Below are positions 45,189-52,630 of a DNA stretch of 64,000 nucleotides, in pieces. Within the stretch, counting starts at the first letter, position 1. Each line of letters starts with the position of its first letter. Source of the DNA: Bacteroidota bacterium (GTDB lineage Bacteria > Bacteroidota > Bacteroidia > 2-12-FULL-35-15); the NCBI GenBank assembly GCA_947469885.1, contig CANIQT010000008.1:1-64000 (forward strand), in the 5' to 3' direction. The notes under the pieces are model-generated. The model had not been told where the DNA came from, searched no databases, and saw only the letters and a program-made list of their open reading frames with translations. The position numbers were made by a program, and so were the translations under genes.

Positions 45189-48100
45189 TTAATCCTCTGT
45201 TTGTTCGTGCCAAGGAAAATTACCTGTTCCCTTTGATGTTTCCCAATAAAACTTACTTCGTTTTACATCATAGTTGCCTATCTGGTTCATTGTTTCGGCA
45301 TCATACAAACGTCCGTTTACCATCACATATTTAATGCTTTCGGTGTTACGAATATTTTCCAACGGATTTTTATCCATCACAATCAAATCAGCAAGTTTAC
45401 CTTTTTCAAGAGAACCAATCTGGTCGCCCATGCCAATGTAATCAGCACCGTTTAGGGTAGCACAACGGATAGCCTGAAGAGGAGTAAGTCCACCCATTTG
45501 CAGCATCCATAATTCCCAATGTGCTCCAATGCCTTGTATTTGCCCGTGAGAACCCATGTTCACTTTTACACCTGCATCCGTTAGTTTTTTGCACGAGCGC
45601 GAAACCTGCATCCAACCCCAGTCGTACTCACTGTCAGGAATCATCATCCTTTCGCGGGAACGAGAATCAATGATAGCGCGAGGGAAGAAGTTAAGTAGTT
45701 GTTTATTTTCCCACACATTTGTATTTTGGTACCAGTAATTTTCTCCGTTAATGGCTCCATAACTAACAATTAAAGTAGGAGTGTATCCCGTTTTGCTGCC
45801 GCTCCATAGTTTAATTACATCATTACTCAAATCAGCAATTGGAATGTTGTGTTCTATGCCTGTGTGTCCGTCAAGTATTTCGCTCATGTTATCAAAAAAA
45901 GTAGAGCCCCCTTCGGGCACCACATTAATCTGCAATTCCCTTGCAGCCGCAATTACCTGCTGGCGTTGCTCTCTGCGAGGCTGGTTGTAGCTCTTCACTG
46001 AGAAAGCTCCAAATGCCTTGGTACGTGCCAATGCAGATTTTGCATCTTCGTAACTATTGATGACTGCTTTAAAATCGCCTTCGGCACCGTATAGAATGGT
46101 GCCTGTTGAATAAATTCTCGGACCCACCATATAGCCTGCTTTCACCATCTCCGATTGAGAAAAAACCATTTCCGAAACCGATGAAGGGTCGTGGGTGGTA
46201 GTTACTCCAAATGCAAGGTTGGCATAATAACTCCATTGCTTTTGCGGACTCGGACCTAATCGCCAGGTGCCTAAATGTGAGTGAACATCCACCATTCCGG
46301 GCATGATGGTTTTTCCAGCACAGTCAATTACTTTGGCATCAGCAGGAATTTTCACTTCCTCTGCCTTACCAATTGCCTCTATTTTATTATCGTTGATAAC
46401 AATTGTTCCGTTTTCAATCACTTCATCTCCTTTCATCGAAATAATTCTGGCTCCTTTAAAAACCACATATCCCTTTGGTTTATCCATTGGCAATTCCAAA
46501 CCAATCTTCACTCCCACACTGTCCAATGGAGGTAGTTTGTCGGGTGCTCCTTCCAGAAATGCAAACCGTTCTTTCAGGTTATCGGTAAAATATTCATCGC
46601 TGTAGGTCCAGTGAATTCGCTTGCTGTCCTTGCTCCACACCAAATTCAATCCTGCATCTTTGGTAATCTGCGCCACAGGCATTGCCCCCATATTGCCCGA
46701 AATATCAATTGGTTTACCTGTTTTTGGAAAAGCAACCACATACGCTTTAAAAAGTTCTATAAATGCCAGCCAGTTGCCATCGGGGCTGGGAGTAACCGAT
46801 GTAGCGTATTTGGAAGTAAAGCAGGTTTTTATTTCGTTGGTGTTGATGTCAATGGTTTTGTAAACTTTGTTATCTCCTTCTTCGGTTTGAAACAACACTT
46901 TATCATTGCCCAGAAACTGAGGATTGGAGCCTTCTTTTGATAATAGTTTAGGAGTTTGGTTCGGAACATTTTCCATAATATAAATTCCCGGATTTACACA
47001 AAAGGTATATCCCATGTGGTCGTTACCGTCTTCTTTTACATACACCGCCTTGGTTCCATCGGGCGAAATATGTGGTGTGCGATAAATTCCTTTTTCGGTT
47101 GTCATCCTAAAAGGTGTTTTGTCAATCAAACTCATTTTCATTACCGCTCCCATGTTTTCATCGTTCCAGGTAGTGTAAATAATTTCATCTTCGCGTGGAG
47201 AAAAAGAAGGTTCGAATTCAAAGTCTTTCGAATTGGTTAACCGTGTTGGTTTTCCATCGGGCATATCTTTTTTCCACAAGTAACCAACTGAATTAAATAT
47301 CAGAATTTTTTCATCACCGTTCACCGTTAGGTTACGAATTACCTTCACCGTAAATTTATCAGGAGCCACTTCTTGTCGGAATTTCACTGCATCCATCACT
47401 TTGTGTTTTGCATTTACAGTAAATGGAATTTCCTTAGCAGTTGATTTTTCTATATCCACATTCATTATTTTTCCGTTTGCCCAGATAACAATATGCGTAT
47501 AATCCAGCCAGTTGAAATTGGTATAAACCCCGAATATTGCCCAGGCTTCCTGCTGGTCTTTGCTCAACTTATCATACACTGGCCATTCTTCCCCGGTTTC
47601 CATGTTGCGGATATACAGCACCGAAGCCTCATGCACTCGTTTCACAAAAGCCAGTCGTTTTCCATCTTTCGAAATTTGCGGACGCACGGCACCTCCTGCG
47701 CCTCCTGTAATATCATCTGTTTCCCCGGTCTGACGGTCGTATCTTTTAATCACATAAATTTGTTTGTTAGGGTCTTTGTTGTATAAAAACATGCCACCCG
47801 GATACATGTCTTCGCTGTAATACACATACCGTCCATCGGGCGAAACACAAGGCTCTCCCACATCTTGTTGCGAATTCTTTTTCACTGTCAGTTGCAATCC
47901 TTCTCCTCCCGAAATATGATATATCCACATTTCGCCTGCACCTAATGAGCGCGTAGAAGTAAAATGTTTACGGGCGATGATGTACTGTCCATCGGGTGTC
48001 CACACAGGGTTGTTGAGCAAACGAAAACTTTCTTTGGTTACCTGTTTTGCATCGGTACCATCTGCATTCATGGTCCACACGTTGTTTCCGCCACCTGCAT

Positions 48101-48428
48101 CCGAAGTAAAACAAATCTTTTTTCCATCAGGCGAAAACCGAGGCTGAACCTCAAACGGAAATCCGCTTCGCAATGCCTTTGCTTCTCCTCCCGTAACAGG
48201 CATGGTATAAATATCGCCAAGCATATCAAATGCAATTGTTTTTCCATCCGAACTTACATCAAGGTTCATCCACGTGCCTTCAGTAGTAGTAAAATCAACC
48301 TCCTTAAAACTTCCTTTCGGATTAGCTACATCCCATTTTTTGTCTTTGTCTTTGTCTTTGCTTTTATCTTTTTGAGCGAAAGTGATGGTTGCTGATAGCA
48401 GGATTGCGAGAAGTAAAATATTTTTCAT
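45189..48428 (-). CDS. Exported PD40-propeller/amidohydrolase
   Basis: 1079 residues. Signal peptide 1-18 (ends TFAQ) then Lys/Asp-rich DKSKDKDKDKKW. Residues about 40-600 carry TolB-like PD40 repeats (PRFSPDGKKICFTSDAGG, PHISPDGTKAVYVKE). An amidohydrolase TIM barrel follows from about 650 with the metal motif MPGMVDVHSHLG, a second ligand region GHTGIEHNIP and the C-terminal GSLEKGKLADLIVMDKNPLE. Probably a periplasmic metal-dependent hydrolase of imide- or peptide-like bonds. Start ATG 48428; the palindromic element at 48440 lies 11 bp before it. Confidence 0.92.
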   Translation of the reverse strand: MKNILLLAILLSATITFAQKDKSKDKDKDKKWDVANPKGSFKEVDFTTTEGTWMNLDVSSDGKTIAFDMLGDIYTMPVTGGEAKALRSGFPFEVQPRFSPDGKKICFTSDAGGGNNVWTMNADGTDAKQVTKESFRLLNNPVWTPDGQYIIARKHFTSTRSLGAGEMWIYHISGGEGLQLTVKKNSQQDVGEPCVSPDGRYVYYSEDMYPGGMFLYNKDPNKQIYVIKRYDRQTGETDDITGGAGGAVRPQISKDGKRLAFVKRVHEASVLYIRNMETGEEWPVYDKLSKDQQEAWAIFGVYTNFNWLDYTHIVIWANGKIMNVDIEKSTAKEIPFTVNAKHKVMDAVKFRQEVAPDKFTVKVIRNLTVNGDEKILIFNSVGYLWKKDMPDGKPTRLTNSKDFEFEPSFSPREDEIIYTTWNDENMGAVMKMSLIDKTPFRMTTEKGIYRTPHISPDGTKAVYVKEDGNDHMGYTFCVNPGIYIMENVPNQTPKLLSKEGSNPQFLGNDKVLFQTEEGDNKVYKTIDINTNEIKTCFTSKYATSVTPSPDGNWLAFIELFKAYVVAFPKTGKPIDISGNMGAMPVAQITKDAGLNLVWSKDSKRIHWTYSDEYFTDNLKERFAFLEGAPDKLPPLDSVGVKIGLELPMDKPKGYVVFKGARIISMKGDEVIENGTIVINDNKIEAIGKAEEVKIPADAKVIDCAGKTIMPGMVDVHSHLGTWRLGPSPQKQWSYYANLAFGVTTTHDPSSVSEMVFSQSEMVKAGYMVGPRIYSTGTILYGAEGDFKAVINSYEDAKSALARTKAFGAFSVKSYNQPRREQRQQVIAAARELQINVVPEGGSTFFDNMSEILDGHTGIEHNIPIADLSNDVIKLWSGSKTGYTPTLIVSYGAINGENYWYQNTNVWENKQLLNFFPRAIIDSRSRERMMIPDSEYDWGWMQVSRSCKKLTDAGVKVNMGSHGQIQGIGAHWELWMLQMGGLTPLQAIRCATLNGADYIGMGDQIGSLEKGKLADLIVMDKNPLENIRNTESIKYVMVNGRLYDAETMNQIGNYDVKRSKFYWETSKGTGNFPWHEQTED

Positions 48429-48439
48429 AGGCTTTGTGA

Positions 48440-48510
48440 GACCTCACCCCCGACCCCTCCCCTTGAAAAAGGGGAGGGGAGCGAGTACGTGAAGTACTTT
48501 GTAAAAATTA
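48440..48510. repeat. CCTCACCCC half-element in a gene leader
   Basis: Starts GACCTCACCCC, then CCCCTCCCC-TTGAAAAA-GGGGAGGGG and AGCGAGTACGTGAAGTACTTTG. Same family as 11638 and 29540. It begins 11 bp upstream of the amidohydrolase ATG. Confidence 0.7.
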
Positions 48511-48621
48511 GTTATTATTTTTTATTGTTCATTTTATATTTGCGGATGCTAAATAAGCTATAATTATTGAGATGGAGAAAAATAATATGATGAGTGGTGA
48601 TAACACATTATCAATTGTCAA

Positions 48622-48774
48622 TTATTCATTATCAATTGCATTTGTTGTAACCCAGTACCTATACCCCACAATTGCTTTCTCCCATTTTTTGAGTTTGGTC
48701 AAATCGCGGTAATGGTATTTGGGCAAAATGGCTTTATTTATTTTTGCAAGGATGCGGAAAATTGTTTTTTTCAT
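48622..48774 (-). CDS. Small basic conserved-type protein
   Basis: 50 residues from ATG 48774; an in-frame upstream extension is unlikely. Sequence MKKTIFRILAKINKAILPKY ... DLTKLKKWEKAIVGYRYWVT is Lys-rich and ends NAIDNE. This compact pattern (KKTIFRILAKINKAILP, then KAIVGYRYWVT) resembles a tiny Bacteroidota protein sometimes labelled SsrA-binding-protein-related. I can only say it looks real and basic enough to bind nucleic acid. Confidence 0.6.
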   Translation of the reverse strand: MKKTIFRILAKINKAILPKYHYRDLTKLKKWEKAIVGYRYWVTTNAIDNE

Positions 48775-48893
48775 GCAGCAAATGTAATAAGTTAATTGGT
48801 TCATTAGTCATTGGTCATTAGGCAATAGAAGAAACGGAAAATTTTAAAAATAAATTACTTACATTTGTAACTCAAAAATAAATCATACAAACT

Positions 48894-49139
48894 ATGAATA
48901 CAAATATTAAAACCGACTTTCATAAACTTATTGATAAAGTTGACAATAAGGATATACTCGAAAGTTTTTTCAGCGCAATGAATTATTATGTAAATAAAAA
49001 AAATGCTGTTGACATATTGGATGAATTAACCGAAAAGCAGCAAAAAAGACTGGCAGCATCCATTAAACAGGCAGAGAAAGGCAAAACAATTACCAATGCC
49101 GAAATGAAACGTGAAATTAAGCAATGGCTTACAAAATAA
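48894..49139 (+). CDS. Antitoxin-like partner of a RelE/ParE toxin
   Basis: 81 residues. Helical protein (MNYYVNKKNAVDILDELTEK ... EMKREIKQWLTK) of the type that precedes RelE/ParE toxins in Bacteroidota. It would bind and neutralise the toxin and repress the operon. A TACATTTG box at 48860-48867 lies 26 bp before the ATG. It overlaps the toxin gene by 16 bp. Confidence 0.75.
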   Translation: MNTNIKTDFHKLIDKVDNKDILESFFSAMNYYVNKKNAVDILDELTEKQQKRLAASIKQAEKGKTITNAEMKREIKQWLTK

Positions 49140-49423
49140 TATGGACAGAAAATGCCCGCGAAGATTTGAAAAGCATTGTTGAATACCTTCAATCGGAATG
49201 GTCGTTTACTATTGCAGAAAATTTTCTTATCGAATGTGAAAGCAAAATTGATTTAATTTCTCATTTTCCCGAAATTGGAATTGCTTCTGAAAGAAATATA
49301 TTCATCCGCAGAATTTTAATAACCAAACATAATGCTCTTTATTATCAGCTAAACAAAAACGAAATTACTTTGCTCGATTTTTTTGATACACGACAAAACC
49401 CGGAGAAAGATATTTTCAAATAA
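49124..49423 (+). CDS. RelE/ParE-family toxin
   Basis: 99 residues. The ParE/RelE-like fold is clear: IIWTENAREDLKSIVEYLQSEWS, FPEIGIASERNIFIRRILI, HNALYYQLNKNEITLLDFFDTRQNP. The conserved C-terminal D-x-R-Q-x-P is the mark of the ParE-like branch, which poisons gyrase or, in RelE, cleaves mRNA; which one cannot be decided here. Start overlaps the antitoxin stop, indicating translational coupling. Confidence 0.9.
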   Translation: MAYKIIWTENAREDLKSIVEYLQSEWSFTIAENFLIECESKIDLISHFPEIGIASERNIFIRRILITKHNALYYQLNKNEITLLDFFDTRQNPEKDIFK

Positions 49424-49849
49424 AATAATTTTGAAATGTAATTTATTATTATTTCCTTTGTCGAACCAAACAAATAGTTCATCCGTTTAATTGCTTTTTA
49501 TGTAGAAAACCCAATGCTTAACAGCACCACCATAGCAAACCCTTACACAGCGCAAGGTTCGGAAGCCCCGAAAGCCTTACTGGTGGCTCTTTTTACCCCC
49601 CCCCCCATTTTTTATTAGCCCTAAAACCCTTTATTAACAAGCTTTTCGGAGGCAATGCTTTTTTTCCTTTCGTTTTTATCTCTTCTTTTATTAAAAGAAG
49701 TTCTTTCGTTTTTATCTGCCTCCGCCCGCTTTATTATCTTAAACATCTTTTTTCTTCTCTATATATAATAGTATTCTTCGCAAAGAAGAAGAACAGGTCC
49801 TCTTTCCGAAATTCAGAAAAGGGATATTTGGGGCTTTCTGAAATAGCAC
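49424..49849. other. Long leader region with poly-C tract and inverted repeats
   Basis: No protein gene seen. Holds an 11-C homopolymer (49596-49606), the hairpin-prone segment TTCGGAAGCCCCGAA (about 49559), paired GGAGGCA/TGCCTCC around two copies of CTTTCGTTTTTATCT (about 49656-49727) and CTTTCTGAAA words that recur at the end of the following array. A small RNA or leader is possible but unproven. Confidence 0.45.
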
Positions 49850-50145
49850 CTACCACTATCCGACATCTTGCCAACCGCTATGCAACATCTTTAATAGTGG
49901 TATGCGGCATCTTCAAAAGTACTATACGAGGTGGCGATAAGTGGTATGCAATGCCTTACTTACCACTTTGCAGGATGGCGAATAGTGATATACAACATGC
50001 TGATAAGTGGTATTGGACACCTTACATACCACTATGTAGCATGTCGAATAGTGGTATATGGCATGGCGAAGACCACTATTTTTGAAAAAAAAAGCACTAT
50101 TTTTCTGAAAAATACCACTATTTTCTGAAAAAATAGTGGTATTTG
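49850..50145. repeat. 22-nt array with alternating inverted cores
   Basis: At least ten units at exact 22-nt steps (49850, 49872, 49894 ... 50070), each with a 9-nt core that is either ATAGTGGTAT or its complement-type ATACCACTAT, followed by 12-13 variable bases with a loose CATGNCGA consensus. The last units change to ACCACTATTTT-CTGA runs and end in a 15-bp hairpin (50111-50143, AATACCACTATTTT with its complement). The period is not a multiple of three, so the array is not coding. It ends 73 bp before the ATG at 50219. Confidence 0.85.
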
Positions 50146-50218
50146 AAGGCTTGCTAAACAGTATAAACAGTTCAATTACAATTAAATAAATCAATAATTA
50201 ACAAAAAACAACAAAACT

Positions 50219-50836
50219 ATGGTAAAATATCTACAAACAATCGTTGACCGATTGACAAAAATGAAAAATGGAGTTCACGACAATTCCGCTGACTGGACAA
50301 CGCAGCCGGTAACGGAAGGAATTCTGGATGCAAAAATTACCCTGCTCAGCAACAAAGGCACTGCCATCACCAATGCCGAAAACGTATTGAAACAGGCGCA
50401 CCTGGATGCTCACAACGAATTGGCTGCTGCAAAAACATTGGGCAATCAAACAGAAGATTTAGTAAATGGTATTTATGCCAATAATCCGGGCAAAAAAACC
50501 GAGTTCGGTGTTAGCAGTCCATCGGCTGCAACTCCAAAACCAGCACCTGCAAAAGGTGTTATTAAAAGCATCAAAGACGATGTGGATGGAGAAGGTTTTA
50601 TTATTGAGCGCGAACCGCTTGACAATGCCGACACCTGCGAGTGGCAAAAAGCAACAGGAGCAGATGCAGCTACATTGGTGATTGACCCTTCGAGGTTTGT
50701 TCACTTTAAAATTTCAAAGAAAATTAAATTTGTGGACGATGATGTGGTTCATGGAACACGGTATTTCTACCGTTTCCGCGGACACAATGCCAACCACAAT
50801 GGCGAGTGGAGTGAAGCAACGAGTGCGTTGCAATAA
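50219..50836 (+). CDS. Cytoplasmic helical-plus-FN3-like protein
   Basis: 205 residues, no signal peptide. Residues 1-95 are helical (QTIVDRLTKMKNGVHDNSAD, ENVLKQAHLDAHNELAAAKT), a Pro/Ala linker (ATPKPAPAKG) follows, then an Ig/FN3-like sandwich with DTCEWQKATGADA, FVHFKISKKIKFVDDD and TRYFYRFRGHNANHNGEWSE. The C-terminal GEWSE resembles the SxWS end of FN3 domains. Overall design matches the 7365 protein, and it too follows a short-period array. Terminator at 50857. Confidence 0.75.
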   Translation: MVKYLQTIVDRLTKMKNGVHDNSADWTTQPVTEGILDAKITLLSNKGTAITNAENVLKQAHLDAHNELAAAKTLGNQTEDLVNGIYANNPGKKTEFGVSSPSAATPKPAPAKGVIKSIKDDVDGEGFIIEREPLDNADTCEWQKATGADAATLVIDPSRFVHFKISKKIKFVDDDVVHGTRYFYRFRGHNANHNGEWSEATSALQ

Positions 50837-50856
50837 ACATACTTAAATTTTTTTAA

Positions 50857-50938
50857 AAACAATCCTGCTCCGGTATCTGAGCTTCGGTAATTGAGCTTGC
50901 CGAAATTGTCGAAGATAAGGAAGCGGGATTGTTTTTTT
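50857..50938 (+). terminator. Terminator with REP-like insert
   Basis: AACAATCCTGCTCC and GGAAGCGGGATTGTT form the stem, with a T7 run. The long loop carries TGAGCTTGCCGAAATTGTCGAAG, related to the TGAGCTTGTCGAAG palindromes. Confidence 0.7.
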
Positions 50939-51016
50939 ATTTCAGTAATAATAAAATAAATATATTTACAAACAAATTAAAATTTCGATAAACTCAACAA
51001 CCAAAACAAACGGAAA

Positions 51017-52627
51017 ATGAAAAAAATTTACCTAACAATCCTAATTGCTTTTATAAGTATATATGGTTTTGCGCAGGCACCAAACTGGGCATGGGCTAAA
51101 AGCGCAGGAGGCGCTGCTTCTTCTTATGGTGCCAGTTGCAGCACCGATGCTAGCGGGAATATTATTGTCACAGGTGCTTTTGAGAGTTCAAGCATCACTT
51201 TCGGGACAACTACCCTAACAAATGCAGGATTTAAGGATATGTATATTGTGAAATACGACCCGAGTGGAAATGTGCTTTGGGCGAAATGCGCAGGAGGACT
51301 TTATGATGATAAGGCTACTTGTTGCAACACCGATGCAAGCGGGAATATTATTGTTTCAGGTTATTTTGGTAGTTCAAGTATCACTTTCGGAATCACTACC
51401 CTGACAAATACAGGGATGTTTGTAGTGAAATACGACAGCAACGGAAATGTGGTTTGGGCAAAAAACGCAGGAGGGACTGCTGGTGGTGAGGCATTAAGTT
51501 GCAGCACCGATGCAAGTGGTAATATTTTAGTTACTGGTTGGTTTGGAGGTTCAAGTATCAGTTTCGGGACTGATACTTTGACAAATACAGGAATTTGGGA
51601 TATGTTTATTGTGAAATACGACAGCAACGGCAATGTGCTTTGGGCAAAAAGCGCAGGGGGGACTGGTTATGATGTGGCTTATAGTTGTAGCACTGATGCA
51701 GGTGGGAATATAGTTGTTACTGGTTATTTTGGTAGTTCAAGCATCACTTTCGGAACCATTACCTTGACAAATGCAAGTGCAGGAAACGCTGATATGTTTA
51801 TTGTGAAATACGACAGCACGGGGAATGTGCTTTGGGCGAAAAGCGGAGGAGGAATTAATGGCGATTATGCTTACAGTTGCAGCACGGATGCAGGCGCCAA
51901 TATCATTGTTGCGGGTTATTTTAGTAGTTTCAGCATCACCTTGGGAACCATTACCCTGGCAAATGCAAGTGTAGGAAGCCCTGATATATTTATTGTGAAA
52001 TATGACAGCACAGGAAATGTACTTTGGGCAAAAAGCGCAGGAGGAGCATATGACGATTATGCTTACAGTTGCAGCACCGATTCAAGTTATAATATTATTC
52101 TTACAGGTCGTTTTAATTCTAGTATCGTCTTCGGGATGGATACATTGACAAGCGCTAATATGTTTATTGTAAAATACGACAGCACTGGAAATGTACTTTG
52201 GGCGAAAAGCGAAGGATTTGTTGCTGACGCTAACAGTTGCAGCACTGATGTAAACGGGAATATTATTGTTGCAGGTTGTTTTCAAAGTTCAAGCATCACT
52301 TTCGGAACCACTACCCTTATAAATGCAGGAAGCAAAGATATGTTTGTTGCGAAACTGGGTGGAACATCAGGTATAGAAGAATTAAACAATCAACAATCAT
52401 CAACCCAACTCTACCCCAACCCAGCCCATTCTGAATTAAGAATTAGGAATTATGAATTAAGAATTAAAGAAGTTAAAATATTCAATGTTCTTGGCGAATG
52501 CTTACTCCAATGTTTCAATACGAAATCCGAAACCAATTTAGATGTAAGCAGTTTTGCAAAGGGAATTTATTTTGTGCAAATAAAAACAGAAAAAGGAATA
52601 ATTAATAGAAAAATAATAAAACAATAA
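51017..52627 (+). CDS. T9SS surface protein with SBBP-like propeller repeats
   Basis: 536 residues. Signal peptide 1-19 (YGFAQ). About nine repeats of roughly 50 residues: SCSTDASGNIIVTGxFxSSS, ITFGTTTLTNAG, DMFIVKYDSxGNVLWAKSAGG, which match the SBBP/NHL beta-propeller class. The sorting domain starts YPNPAHSELRI and ends KIIKQ. Within it, ELRIRNYELRIKE is encoded by the repeated DNA word GAATTAAGAATTAGGAATTA, also found between genes near 7207. Adjacent paralogue follows after 3 bp, so they are cotranscribed. Confidence 0.9.
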   Translation: MKKIYLTILIAFISIYGFAQAPNWAWAKSAGGAASSYGASCSTDASGNIIVTGAFESSSITFGTTTLTNAGFKDMYIVKYDPSGNVLWAKCAGGLYDDKATCCNTDASGNIIVSGYFGSSSITFGITTLTNTGMFVVKYDSNGNVVWAKNAGGTAGGEALSCSTDASGNILVTGWFGGSSISFGTDTLTNTGIWDMFIVKYDSNGNVLWAKSAGGTGYDVAYSCSTDAGGNIVVTGYFGSSSITFGTITLTNASAGNADMFIVKYDSTGNVLWAKSGGGINGDYAYSCSTDAGANIIVAGYFSSFSITLGTITLANASVGSPDIFIVKYDSTGNVLWAKSAGGAYDDYAYSCSTDSSYNIILTGRFNSSIVFGMDTLTSANMFIVKYDSTGNVLWAKSEGFVADANSCSTDVNGNIIVAGCFQSSSITFGTTTLINAGSKDMFVAKLGGTSGIEELNNQQSSTQLYPNPAHSELRIRNYELRIKEVKIFNVLGECLLQCFNTKSETNLDVSSFAKGIYFVQIKTEKGIINRKIIKQ

Positions 52628-52630
52628 AAG

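Noticed and set aside
49850..50145. CRISPR array
   Set aside because: The step is 22 nt with a 9-nt core that changes orientation; CRISPR repeats are longer, uniformly oriented and separated by unique spacers of about 30 nt. No cas genes.
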